Source of the DNA: an uncultured Chloracidobacterium sp.
Lineage (GTDB): Bacteria > Acidobacteriota > Blastocatellia > Pyrinomonadales > Pyrinomonadaceae
NCBI GenBank assembly: GCA_937941715.1
Contig: CALDGX010000124.1
Location: 1-52,188 of the forward strand
Length of the DNA: 52,188 nt
Reading direction: 5' to 3'
A model generated the notes under the pieces. The model saw only the letters and a program-made list of their open reading frames with translations. It did not search any database and was not told the origin of the DNA. Position numbers and translations under genes: made by a program. Positions within the stretch are counted from its first letter, which is position 1; each line of letters begins with the position of its first letter. Below, piece by piece: positions 1-7,963 of this stretch.

Positions 1-230
1 TAGATACATTCAGACGGGCATGCCGCCGCGCACAAATAGCAGGCGACGCACTTTTCCTTGCCGTTCTCGTCGACATGCAGCAAATGCTGACCGCGATAAC
101 GCGGCTGTACCGTGATCGGTTCGTCAGGATACTGTACCGTCCATTTTCCCCGCGGGATCTCGGAGATGGTCCGTTTCATTCCCTTAACGACCGCGACGGT
201 CGATCTCAAAACTTCGGATACTATTGACAT
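1..230 (-). CDS. nuoI: NADH-quinone oxidoreductase subunit I, partial
   Basis: The first 76 codons of the complex I subunit that carries two 4Fe-4S clusters between the NADH arm and the membrane arm. The translation starts MSIVSEVLRS and contains TVQYPDEP, RYRGQHLL and the first cluster motif CVACYLCAAACP, all hallmarks of NuoI. The gene runs off the left edge, so the second cluster motif is not visible. It lies 30 bases downstream of the zinc-ribbon protein on the same strand. No other nuo gene is in the window. Confidence 0.93.
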   Translation of the reverse strand, partial: MSIVSEVLRSTVAVVKGMKRTISEIPRGKWTVQYPDEPITVQPRYRGQHLLHVDENGKEKCVACYLCAAACPSECI

Positions 231-260
231 ATAAAAATCGGCACCACGCCGGACCTGAAC

Positions 261-1316
261 TTACCTTAAGTTGCCCATTACCCCGAGAAATACCTGAAGG
301 ATAATGACGATGATCGTCAAAACGACGGAAATACCGCCAAGCACCATTCCGGCAACGGCAAGCCCTCGGCCGCCGTACTCCTGCGGATTACTGTCAACGT
401 TGTTCTTTGCGATATAGCCGGTGATGATGGCCGGAATACCAGACAGAAGACCGCAACAAAGTATGCCGGCAATGCCGCAAACGAGAGAAATCGTCGCGAG
501 AGTCTTGTTGGCACCTTCGCCCCCGGCGACAGGCGGTTGAAAAGGCGTATTTTGCCCGATCCCCTGATCCTGCCAACCGGCTACCGGTGCAGGCGGCGGC
601 GTCCATTCCGCCGCCGCCGGCGGTTGGTCGAACGGGCTGGTATACGATGGAGCCACCTGCTCTGGTTCCTGAAATGCCGGCGTGACAGGTTCAATAACGG
701 GTTCGGCCGCCTGAAACGGCGTCGGCGGTTCCGGCGAGCCAAAGGGTGACGGCGGTGCCGAGGGCTGAAACGGCGGCAGCGGATCCGATTGGATCATCGT
801 CGCCGGCTCCGACATATCCGCCTCTTCGGGTGCATTATCGAAAGGCGACGGGATCGGCACCTCGGACGATCCGGCCGGAGGGGCAGCATCAACCGATGAT
901 TCGGTCACCGCGAAGGGCGACGCGATCGGAGTAACGTCAGTAAATTTCGGTGAGGCTATCTCGGGCTCGGTAAACTGCGGCGGTTCAGGCTCCGGAACCG
1001 GCGGGATCTCCATACCCGGATCGTCCGGATCCGAACTGCCGCCAAGTGCAGCCCGCATCTCGTCCTCTGACACATACATCGTTTTCAGCGGGTCTGCCGC
1101 CGGAAGGTCCAAAACCTCTTCAGGTTCGGCGATCGGGGCAATGCCAACCTCGACACGCTCCTCCTGCGGCGTTTCGGCCGCCGGAGGCTCGGGACGTGCA
1201 ACTACTGTCGCGTACGGGTCAAAAGCCGGGGCATCATCCACGAGCGGAGTGCCGTCCGACTGACAAAACCGCATCGAATCTTCAAATGTCTTCGAGCAGG
1301 TCGGGCATTTTTTCAT
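261..1316 (-). CDS. Zinc-ribbon, proline-rich, DUF4190-type membrane protein
   Basis: A 351-residue protein in three parts. Residues 1-25 form a short zinc ribbon (CPTC near the start, then a single FC), residues 30-265 are a Pro/Glu-rich probably disordered linker, and residues 270-350 carry two hydrophobic segments of the DUF4190 type. The linker repeats a short S/T-P-F motif six times (ASPF, PSPF twice, TSPF, PTPF, NTPF). The protein is probably anchored in the inner membrane with the zinc ribbon and linker in the cytoplasm; this topology is inferred. Related zinc-ribbon/DUF4190 proteins are common in acidobacteria and actinobacteria without a defined function. It lies between ndk and nuoI on the same strand. 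Confidence 0.8.
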   Translation of the reverse strand: MKKCPTCSKTFEDSMRFCQSDGTPLVDDAPAFDPYATVVARPEPPAAETPQEERVEVGIAPIAEPEEVLDLPAADPLKTMYVSEDEMRAALGGSSDPDDPGMEIPPVPEPEPPQFTEPEIASPKFTDVTPIASPFAVTESSVDAAPPAGSSEVPIPSPFDNAPEEADMSEPATMIQSDPLPPFQPSAPPSPFGSPEPPTPFQAAEPVIEPVTPAFQEPEQVAPSYTSPFDQPPAAAEWTPPPAPVAGWQDQGIGQNTPFQPPVAGGEGANKTLATISLVCGIAGILCCGLLSGIPAIITGYIAKNNVDSNPQEYGGRGLAVAGMVLGGISVVLTIIVIILQVFLGVMGNLR

Positions 1317-1372
1317 AGTTGTGTCCTCTTACTGCCATCCGCGTGGGCAGATGGGCTGCGTGGCAAGTAAAA

Positions 1373-1408
1373 TTCAAGTGCTAAAGTTCTGCAACTTTTA
1401 TACTTGAA
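1373..1408 (-). terminator. Probable terminator after ndk
   Basis: A two-part inverted repeat: outer arms TTCAAGT/ACTTGAA and inner arms AAAGTT/AACTTT. Read on the minus strand it is followed by TTTT, just after the ndk stop codon. Confidence 0.55.
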
Positions 1409-1411
1409 CGA

Positions 1412-1828
1412 CTAAACTAATTCAAGTTTGCTGAAGAAATACGCGATCTCGATTGCGGCGTTTTCGTCCGAATCGGAACCATGCACTGCATTCTCACCGA
1501 TCGACGCAGCAAAGTCCTTGCGGATGGTCCCCTCAGCGGCCTCGGCCGGGTTGGTCGCACCCATAAGTTCACGCCATGCAGGAACAGCATTGTCTTTTTC
1601 GAGAGCCAAAACCACACATGGCCCTGAAGACATAAAATCACAAAGCTCATCGAAAAAACCCTTGCCGGCATGAACGGCGTAAAAGCCCTCAGCCTGTTTT
1701 CTCGTCTGATGGATCAATTTCATTCCGCGGATCTTGAACCCTTCGCCCAAAATACGCGAGATTATCTGACCCTGCTTTCCTGCCCGAACTGCGTCGGGTT
1801 TGATGATACCGAATGTTAAGTTGTTCAT
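1412..1828 (-). CDS. ndk: Nucleoside diphosphate kinase
   Basis: Transfers the gamma phosphate of ATP to nucleoside diphosphates through a phosphohistidine. The 138-residue length is normal for the family. The catalytic histidine is His116 in NAVHGSDS, and the N-terminal TFGIIKPDAV motif is intact. A weak ribosome site (AAGAGG) lies about 13 bases before the ATG. The gene is downstream of the thioesterase and sucD on the same strand; succinyl-CoA synthetase and Ndk are both involved in NTP balance, so the grouping makes metabolic sense. Confidence 0.96.
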   Translation of the reverse strand: MNNLTFGIIKPDAVRAGKQGQIISRILGEGFKIRGMKLIHQTRKQAEGFYAVHAGKGFFDELCDFMSSGPCVVLALEKDNAVPAWRELMGATNPAEAAEGTIRKDFAASIGENAVHGSDSDENAAIEIAYFFSKLELV

Positions 1829-1849
1829 TATAAATATTTGCCTCTTAAA

Positions 1850-2233
1850 TTATTTCGAAAATCTGTCAATCATTTCCTTGGCGATCCGTTTCGGCCGTTC
1901 TGACTCACGGTCGCACATGCACCAAATTGTTCGCCCTTGCACCAGCAGATCATCCCCGCGATGTATTTCTGTAAATCGTTCACATGAAACCGCGGTCCAT
2001 TCACCTACCCAAGTCGTGACAGTGACCATTTCATTACCAAACGCCGGCTTCTTGTAATCGACTTCATGCCGGACGACAACCCAGTAGAACTTAGCCTGCA
2101 TTTCACGAGTCGCAGATTCCTGCCAGTGGGCAACTGCAACATCTTGCACCCAACGTAGGTAAGCCACGTTGTTCACGTGGCCAAGTTCGTCAATATCGGC
2201 GGCATCAACGTGGAATGATTGCTGATACTTCAT
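1850..2233 (-). CDS. Acyl-CoA thioesterase, 4HBT (hot dog) family
   Basis: A 127-residue single hot-dog domain protein of the YbgC/FadM type, which hydrolyses acyl-CoA thioesters in the cytoplasm. Residues 13-28 contain the family signature DIDELGHVNNVAYLRW, where Asp15 is the expected catalytic residue. The substrate cannot be read from the sequence. It sits between sucD and ndk with no clear terminator on either side, so cotranscription is likely. No strong ribosome site precedes the ATG. Confidence 0.88.
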   Translation of the reverse strand: MKYQQSFHVDAADIDELGHVNNVAYLRWVQDVAVAHWQESATREMQAKFYWVVVRHEVDYKKPAFGNEMVTVTTWVGEWTAVSCERFTEIHRGDDLLVQGRTIWCMCDRESERPKRIAKEMIDRFSK

Positions 2234-2343
2234 TAGCCCGTTTACGAGCCCCCAAAGCCCGGAGACTCGTGGAAATCCATCAGGATCAACGATCGGGATC
2301 TCCTAGGATTCAAATCTCTTTCGTGCCCGTCAGATTCCTTTTG

Positions 2344-3231
2344 CTAATTCGCCGCCGCACCCGCCCCAAGGACCTCGACGATCGCCTGGCCAATGTCGGC
2401 GGGTGACTGCACGACACGGATACCGGCTTCGGTTAGGGCTTTCATTTTCTCCGCCGCTGTGCCCTTACCACCCGAAATAATTGCCCCGGCATGACCCATA
2501 CGGCGTCCGGGAGGTGCGGTTTGGCCGGCGATGAACGCGACGATCGGCTTCGTGACGTTATCCTTGGCAAATGCGGCGGCGTCCTCCTCGACCGTTCCAC
2601 CGATCTCACCGATCATCACAATCGCATCGGTCTCATCGTCTTCCTGAAATAACCGCAGAGCGTCGGTGTGATTCGTTCCGATGATTGGGTCGCCGCCAAT
2701 TCCGATCGCGGTTGACTGCCCCAGGCCGAGAGCCGTGAGTTGTCCGACAGCTTCGTACGTAAGCGTGCCGGAACGCGAAACTACCCCGATGCGGCCTTCT
2801 TTATGAATGTGGCCGGGCATGATGCCGATCTTGCACTTTCCGGGCGAGATGATGCCGGGGCAGTTCGGGCCGATAACGCGGGTGTTGCGATCGGAAAGAT
2901 ATTCCTTGGCCTTGACCATATCTGCAACTGGTATCCCCTCGGTTATACAAACTACCAATGCGATCCCGGCGTCGGCGGCTTCCATGATCGCGTCCGCGGC
3001 AAACGCCGGCGGCACATAGATCACCGAAGCATTAGCTCCGGTTTCACGAACGGCATCGGCGACAGTATTGAAAACCGGAATGCTCTCATGCAGTGTTCCG
3101 CCCTTGCCAGGCGTAACGCCGCCCACGACATTAGTGCCGTATTCGACCATCTGAAGCGTATGAAAAGTGCCTTCCTTGCCCGTAATGCCTTGGACGACCA
3201 AACGTGTGTTCTTATCAACTAGGATACTCAA
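2344..3231 (-). CDS. sucD: Succinate-CoA ligase subunit alpha
   Basis: Alpha subunit of succinyl-CoA synthetase, the substrate-level phosphorylation step of the TCA cycle. The 295-residue length is normal. Visible features are the N-terminal CoA-binding Rossmann fold (QGITGKEGTFH), the GPNCPGIISPG stretch and the phosphohistidine His247 in GHAGAIISGG. The start is a TTG, chosen because CAGGAGAT lies seven bases upstream and the reading MSILVDKNTR matches the family N-terminus. The beta subunit gene sucC, normally directly upstream, is absent: the upstream neighbour is a divergent permease. Confidence 0.95.
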   Translation of the reverse strand: MSILVDKNTRLVVQGITGKEGTFHTLQMVEYGTNVVGGVTPGKGGTLHESIPVFNTVADAVRETGANASVIYVPPAFAADAIMEAADAGIALVVCITEGIPVADMVKAKEYLSDRNTRVIGPNCPGIISPGKCKIGIMPGHIHKEGRIGVVSRSGTLTYEAVGQLTALGLGQSTAIGIGGDPIIGTNHTDALRLFQEDDETDAIVMIGEIGGTVEEDAAAFAKDNVTKPIVAFIAGQTAPPGRRMGHAGAIISGGKGTAAEKMKALTEAGIRVVQSPADIGQAIVEVLGAGAAAN

Positions 3232-3271
3232 AGCAAATCTCCTGAAAAGTGACGGAATAAAGCAAAAGCAA

Positions 3272-3302
3272 AGTATAGCACGATGCCCGTTTTGCTTGGC
3301 AA
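3272..3302 (-). promoter_or_regulatory. Candidate promoter of sucD
   Basis: On the minus strand, an extended -10 box TGCTATACT (core at 3277-3272) is preceded by TTGCCA at 3302-3297, with a 19-base spacer. It is about 40 bases upstream of the sucD start. Confidence 0.45.
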
Positions 3303-3423
3303 TTGACGAAATTCAAGTTTTTGCGAACAAATTTCTGCCAATCGGCGTTAACCAATATGACTTCAAGTCCTCGATACGAATTAGTTCAACGGCCGGAAAG
3401 GCCGGTAACCGCCTGTTTTTGCG

Positions 3424-4671
3424 ATGAAACGCCTTTATTCTTTTTATTACGATGCTTTCTGGATCGCCTCGCGGTCAATACTTGAACATAAGCTGCGGGC
3501 CTTTCTGACCTTGATCGGTATCATCATTGGTGTCGCTGCTGTTGTGGTCGTCGGTGCGTCGATCAGCGGCCTCAACTCCTATGTCTCAACACAAATATCA
3601 AAGGTCCTCGGGACAAACCACTTCATGATCGCACGCATGGCGTTTTCAGGGCGGATGGCTGATGAGGAGTTTGAGCGGGCCAACCGACGAAACAAAAAGC
3701 CGACTTGGGATGAATATCTATACCTCAAGGAAAATTGTAAGAATTGCTCCGAAGTCGGCGCTCAAATGTTCAACAACGCGGACTTTAATGAAAATGGCGT
3801 CGAAATGCCATCGGTCACAATAAACGGCATCACATCAAACTTCGACGTTATAGAGGACAAATCAATAATTGAGGGCAGGTTCATTTCGGCTAATGACGAG
3901 TCCATCGCCGCCAAGGTGTGCGTGATCGCCGACGATGTCCGCGAAAAGTACTTTCCCAACACTTCCCCCATCGGAAAGACTATCAAGCTTCACGGCCTAC
4001 CGTTGACGATTGTCGGGCTCGAGGATAAACGCGGACAACTTCCCGGCAGTTCGTTCAACCGTGCGATCTATATACCGATCACGCTCCACCGCCAGATCTT
4101 TGGCAGCGGCGACAATGGCCTTCAGATCCACGGCAAGGGACGTTCGCCCGAGACGTTTGACGCGTCTATCGACGAGGCGAGGCTTTTACTGCGGAATCGC
4201 CGCGGTCTTTCGGGCAGCGACCCTGACACCTTCGGATTGGTAAATACCAAAGAACTTGGCGGACAGATCGATCAGTTTACAAACGCGATCGCTGCGGTGG
4301 TCGTTCCGATCACGATGATCATTTTGGTAGTTGGCGGCATAGTCGTGATGAATATTATGCTCGTGTCCGTCACGGAACGAACGTTCGAGGTCGGTCTGAG
4401 AAAAGCTCTCGGTGCGACGCGCAACCAGATACTCTTGCAGTTTCTTATTGAATCGTCAGTTTTGTGCGTAGTCGGCGGTATGATCGGTCTGCTGCTTGCG
4501 GCCGTCGTGACCCAGTTGATCACGATGCTCGCCGGGATAACCATGACGATCACGATAGTCTACGTGATCCTTTCGGTAACAGTATCAAGCCTGATCGGCA
4601 TAGTTGCAGGGCTGTACCCTGCTTGGAAAGCAGCAAGGCTCGACCCTATCGTTGCACTGACACAAAGCTGA
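3424..4671 (+). CDS. ABC transporter permease, MacB/FtsX type
   Basis: A 415-residue permease of the MacB class: one N-terminal transmembrane segment (about residues 20-42), an extracytoplasmic MacB core domain (about 45-245), and three C-terminal FtsX-type membrane segments, ending in the usual DPIVALTQS. Such proteins couple ATP hydrolysis in the cytoplasm to work on substrates outside the membrane (export, lipoprotein handling or mechanotransmission). It pairs with the similar permease 31 bases downstream. No ATPase gene is near, so the partner must be encoded elsewhere. No clear ribosome site precedes the ATG. Confidence 0.88.
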   Translation: MKRLYSFYYDAFWIASRSILEHKLRAFLTLIGIIIGVAAVVVVGASISGLNSYVSTQISKVLGTNHFMIARMAFSGRMADEEFERANRRNKKPTWDEYLYLKENCKNCSEVGAQMFNNADFNENGVEMPSVTINGITSNFDVIEDKSIIEGRFISANDESIAAKVCVIADDVREKYFPNTSPIGKTIKLHGLPLTIVGLEDKRGQLPGSSFNRAIYIPITLHRQIFGSGDNGLQIHGKGRSPETFDASIDEARLLLRNRRGLSGSDPDTFGLVNTKELGGQIDQFTNAIAAVVVPITMIILVVGGIVVMNIMLVSVTERTFEVGLRKALGATRNQILLQFLIESSVLCVVGGMIGLLLAAVVTQLITMLAGITMTITIVYVILSVTVSSLIGIVAGLYPAWKAARLDPIVALTQS

Positions 4672-4702
4672 AACGACCGACAATTGCGGTCAGGTGATAA
4701 AT

Positions 4703-5968
4703 ATGAGCGTTTCAACATCATTGCCTCGCGAGGTCATGAAAATGGCCATGGACTCGATCTACACACACAAGTTCAGGTCTTTTCTTACCATTCTTGGTAT
4801 CGTCGTCGGCGTGATCACGGCTATCGTCGTCGCGTCGATACTGACCGGCGTTCGCGGTTCGATCGTCGCAATTGTCGAAGAATATGGCACGAACAACATA
4901 TACGCGTACCATTTGTCCACTGGCTTTGGGCCGAGGAGCCGCGACGAACGCAATCGAAAACCGCTGACGGACGATGATGTTAGGGCAATCCAGGCACAAT
5001 CGAGTTCGATCGCCGACGTTTCGCTGGTCGCCCCCAATATCGGATCGTTCAACGGCGGTTTTGACGATAATCTGGTTTACGAGGGCAAAAACTATCGTTG
5101 GGCGCTAACTGACGGCGTCGAACCGAATTATGCGGAAATGACCAACATTGTCGTCAAGCACGGTCGGTTCATAACGGAGGCCGACAATTACCAACGGCGT
5201 AATGTTTTGGTCGTCGGGGTCAATACTATAGAAGCATTATTTCCCGGCAAGGAAGATGAGGCGGTCGGCAAGGTCGTTCGGATGAACGGCACGACGTGGG
5301 AAATAATCGGGGTTCTGGAAAAACGCAAAGCTGGTTTTTTCGGCGAAAACGAAGAGGATCGAAAGGTCCTGCTGCCTTACCGAACGGCCAGAAAGGTGGC
5401 ACCGGATCGTGAGGAACTCCGGCCGGTAATTCAGGCCCGGTCGGGACAACTCAACGACGCGGTCGCCGAAGTAGAAGGCATTCTTAGACAACGCCGCGGC
5501 GTAAAATATGGCGAACCCAACAATTTCGATATCAAGACAGCCGACAATTTTATCGCCCAATTTGACGGAATCATCGGTGGTGTTGGCCTTGCCGCGATCG
5601 CGATCTCGTGCCTTGGCCTGCTTGTCGGCGGCATCGGTGTAATGAACATAATGCTGGTTTCGGTAACCGAACGAACCAAGGAGATCGGAATTCGAAAGGC
5701 CATCGGAGCCACCAAGAACGCGATCGTGCTTCAGTTCTTGCTCGAGGCTATGACTCTCACTTTCTTTGGCGGAGTTATCGGCGTTGCGGTCGCGATCGGG
5801 ATCAGCAATCTAATAATGCTTCTGGTTCCGAGTATGCCCGCACAAGTTCCGCTTTGGGCCATAATCGCCGGCCTCGGCACGTCTGTTGGTGTAGGGCTTG
5901 TTTTCGGCGTCCTGCCTGCTCGTAAGGCCTCAAGACTCGACCCGATCGAGTGCCTACGATACGAATGA
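4703..5968 (+). CDS. ABC transporter permease, MacB/FtsX type
   Basis: Second member of the permease pair, with the same order of one N-terminal membrane segment, MacB periplasmic core and FtsX domain, ending DPIECLRYE. The conserved GVMNIMLVSVTERT segment before the C-terminal helices is nearly identical to the equivalent one in its neighbour, consistent with a duplication and a heterodimeric transporter. The start is placed at the ATG at 4703 because AGGTGA sits about five bases before it; a GTG three codons upstream (4694) is the alternative. Confidence 0.88.
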   Translation: MSVSTSLPREVMKMAMDSIYTHKFRSFLTILGIVVGVITAIVVASILTGVRGSIVAIVEEYGTNNIYAYHLSTGFGPRSRDERNRKPLTDDDVRAIQAQSSSIADVSLVAPNIGSFNGGFDDNLVYEGKNYRWALTDGVEPNYAEMTNIVVKHGRFITEADNYQRRNVLVVGVNTIEALFPGKEDEAVGKVVRMNGTTWEIIGVLEKRKAGFFGENEEDRKVLLPYRTARKVAPDREELRPVIQARSGQLNDAVAEVEGILRQRRGVKYGEPNNFDIKTADNFIAQFDGIIGGVGLAAIAISCLGLLVGGIGVMNIMLVSVTERTKEIGIRKAIGATKNAIVLQFLLEAMTLTFFGGVIGVAVAIGISNLIMLLVPSMPAQVPLWAIIAGLGTSVGVGLVFGVLPARKASRLDPIECLRYE

Positions 5969-5980
5969 TAGTGACGCCCA

Positions 5981-6457
5981 TCAGTTACAAGGTGCTCGCA
6001 CGAAGGTAAAGTCGATCCCCATTCGTTTATTTTCGTAGGGGCCCTCGATACGGGCTGTCATTTTATTGCCGCCGGGTCGATAGATGACCCGGTCCGGAAA
6101 ATCGTGCTGTCGGTTTTCAAAGATAAATTCGCCGCCTGTTGAACTGACTAGTTTGAAGTCAGTGTCCTCTTTGCTCTGATGCGGCCGTGCGACGAAATAC
6201 AGCCCATCCAAACGTTCTTCGATCCGCATATATTCGTAACCGGTCGTTTTGCCCATCGAAACGGTTTGACTAACGCCCATCATCGTCTTTCCCCGCGGTT
6301 TCGTCCAAAACTCGACTGCTTCGGCGTCCTTTTTGTTCGACATATTGCTCCAGCAGCCGGCCATTTGCGCAAGGTCGGATACCGCTGCCTTCTGTGCGTA
6401 AGATTGTGCGGCAGGAAGCAGAATAGCGGCAATAATGGTCAATAGTACTGGTCTCAT
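5981..6457 (-). CDS. Secreted DUF6265-like protein
   Basis: A 158-residue protein with a signal peptide (about residues 1-21, ending SYAQ). The mature part begins with MAGCWSNM and continues with GRGKTMMG-like and ENRQHDFPDRVIYR segments, which resemble DUF6265, a lipocalin-like small beta domain of unknown function. It is convergent with the permease pair, 12 bases from its stop codon, and lies just downstream of the metallo-beta-lactamase gene. Confidence 0.7.
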   Translation of the reverse strand: MRPVLLTIIAAILLPAAQSYAQKAAVSDLAQMAGCWSNMSNKKDAEAVEFWTKPRGKTMMGVSQTVSMGKTTGYEYMRIEERLDGLYFVARPHQSKEDTDFKLVSSTGGEFIFENRQHDFPDRVIYRPGGNKMTARIEGPYENKRMGIDFTFVRAPCN

Positions 6458-6478
6458 AGTCTTTTTTGTTCGTCGTTC

Positions 6479-7882
6479 CTAACTCAATTCTACCGTCTGG
6501 CCATACTCTGGCACTACGACATTCCAGCCGAACCGCTCGCGTATGTGTTCAGCCATTGCGGCGGCGGCTTCAGGTTCGCCGTGGGTCGTAAAGACGGTTT
6601 TCGGGGCCGCCTGCAGACCGCTTAGCCATCTCAGCACAGCTTGCCAATCAGCGTGCGCCGAAAAACCTTCGACCTTTTCGATAATGCAGTTCACGGGTAT
6701 CCAGTGCTTCATTATCTTAACTTCGCTCTCACCGTCCTGGATCCTTCGCCCCGTCGTGCCGGCGGCCTGATACCCGACAAAAACGACGGTGGCGTTCTCG
6801 TCAGGCAATATCCGCATTGCATGGTGCAAAACGCGGCCGCCGGTCATCATCCCCGATGCCGAAATAATGATCCTCGCCCCGCGCATATTATTAAGACGCT
6901 TCGATTCATCCCTCGAAGATGTCGTCATCATCGACGCGGTTCTCAGAGGATGTTTACGCGACGCAAGTATTGACGCATATTCTTCGTCGTGTTCCTCGTT
7001 CCAACGGTTGTAAACCTGCGTGGCTTGTGCCGCCATCGGCGAATCGACGATCACCGGAAGAACAGGGATCCGTCCCTCCTCCTCCAGTTCTCGGATCATG
7101 TACAGGACCTCTTGTGTGCGGCCAACCGCAAAAGCAGGAATAAGAACCGGCCCGCTCCTCTCAACCGCCTCATTGATTATCCTGGCAAGTTGGGTCGCCG
7201 AGTCTACATCACCGTGCAAACGGTCGCCGTATGTGGACTCGCACATCAGATAGTCACAGTTTGGCGGAGTCGCAGGATCCTTGACGATCGGTTGATCATA
7301 ATGCCCGAGATCACCGGAAAACAAAAATCGAACGTTCGATCCGTCCGGCCGGGCATTCTCAAGCTCGACCAACACAAGACTGGCCCCCATGATATGGCCA
7401 GCCACCATAAAGCTCGCTTTTATTCCCTCGCAGATATCAACTGTCGAACCGTCATTCGGTACCGGGCTAAGAAGTTCAAGGGCCGCCTTGGCATCCGTTT
7501 CGTCATAAAGCGGCAACGCCGGCGTGTGTGAGGTCAGCTCGTGCCGGTTTCGATAATCGGCTTCTTCCTCTTGAAGTCTTGCCGAATCCGGCAACAGGAT
7601 CTTTAGCAGATCGCCTGTCGCCCGGGACGTGAACACAGGACCGCGAAAACCCATTTTCACGACCCGCGGCAGAAATCCGGTGTGGTCGATGTGGGCATGC
7701 GTAATGACAACTGAGTCAATACTTGTCGGGTCGAATGGCGGATCCTGCCAGTTACGTTCGCGGAGTTCTTTTAGCCCCTGGAAAAGTCCGCAGTCCACAA
7801 GGATACGTTTCCCATTATGCTCGATCAAATACTTCGAACCCGTAACCGTACCGACGCCGCCGTAAAAAGTCAAAGTTGCCAT
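6479..7882 (-). CDS. MBL-fold beta-CASP hydrolase (RNA-processing type)
   Basis: A 467-residue metallo-beta-lactamase with an inserted beta-CASP domain, related to the bacterial and archaeal CPSF73-like exo/endoribonucleases. Zinc ligands are visible in THAHIDHTG (residues 61-69), in SGDLGHYDQP and in the C-terminal FSAHADW. The beta-CASP markers CESTYGDR and SASGMMTGGR are present. It probably acts on RNA in the cytoplasm, though family members of this size have rarely been characterised. It is 21 bases upstream of the DUF6265 gene. Confidence 0.9.
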   Translation of the reverse strand: MATLTFYGGVGTVTGSKYLIEHNGKRILVDCGLFQGLKELRERNWQDPPFDPTSIDSVVITHAHIDHTGFLPRVVKMGFRGPVFTSRATGDLLKILLPDSARLQEEEADYRNRHELTSHTPALPLYDETDAKAALELLSPVPNDGSTVDICEGIKASFMVAGHIMGASLVLVELENARPDGSNVRFLFSGDLGHYDQPIVKDPATPPNCDYLMCESTYGDRLHGDVDSATQLARIINEAVERSGPVLIPAFAVGRTQEVLYMIRELEEEGRIPVLPVIVDSPMAAQATQVYNRWNEEHDEEYASILASRKHPLRTASMMTTSSRDESKRLNNMRGARIIISASGMMTGGRVLHHAMRILPDENATVVFVGYQAAGTTGRRIQDGESEVKIMKHWIPVNCIIEKVEGFSAHADWQAVLRWLSGLQAAPKTVFTTHGEPEAAAAMAEHIRERFGWNVVVPEYGQTVELS

Positions 7883-7903
7883 TGTGCTTCCAATTTATCA
7901 TAA

Positions 7904-7938
7904 ACAAAAATAAATCGACCGGACGTCTGCCCGGTCGA
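7904..7938 (-). terminator. Terminator after the GAF-GGDEF gene
   Basis: A perfect 8 bp stem TCGACCGG/CCGGTCGA (7915-7922 with 7931-7938). On the minus strand it is followed by TTTATTTTTG. It separates the GGDEF gene from the metallo-beta-lactamase gene. Confidence 0.7.
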
Positions 7939-7963
7939 CCATGGAAAGCCAGGTTCTGGTTGA

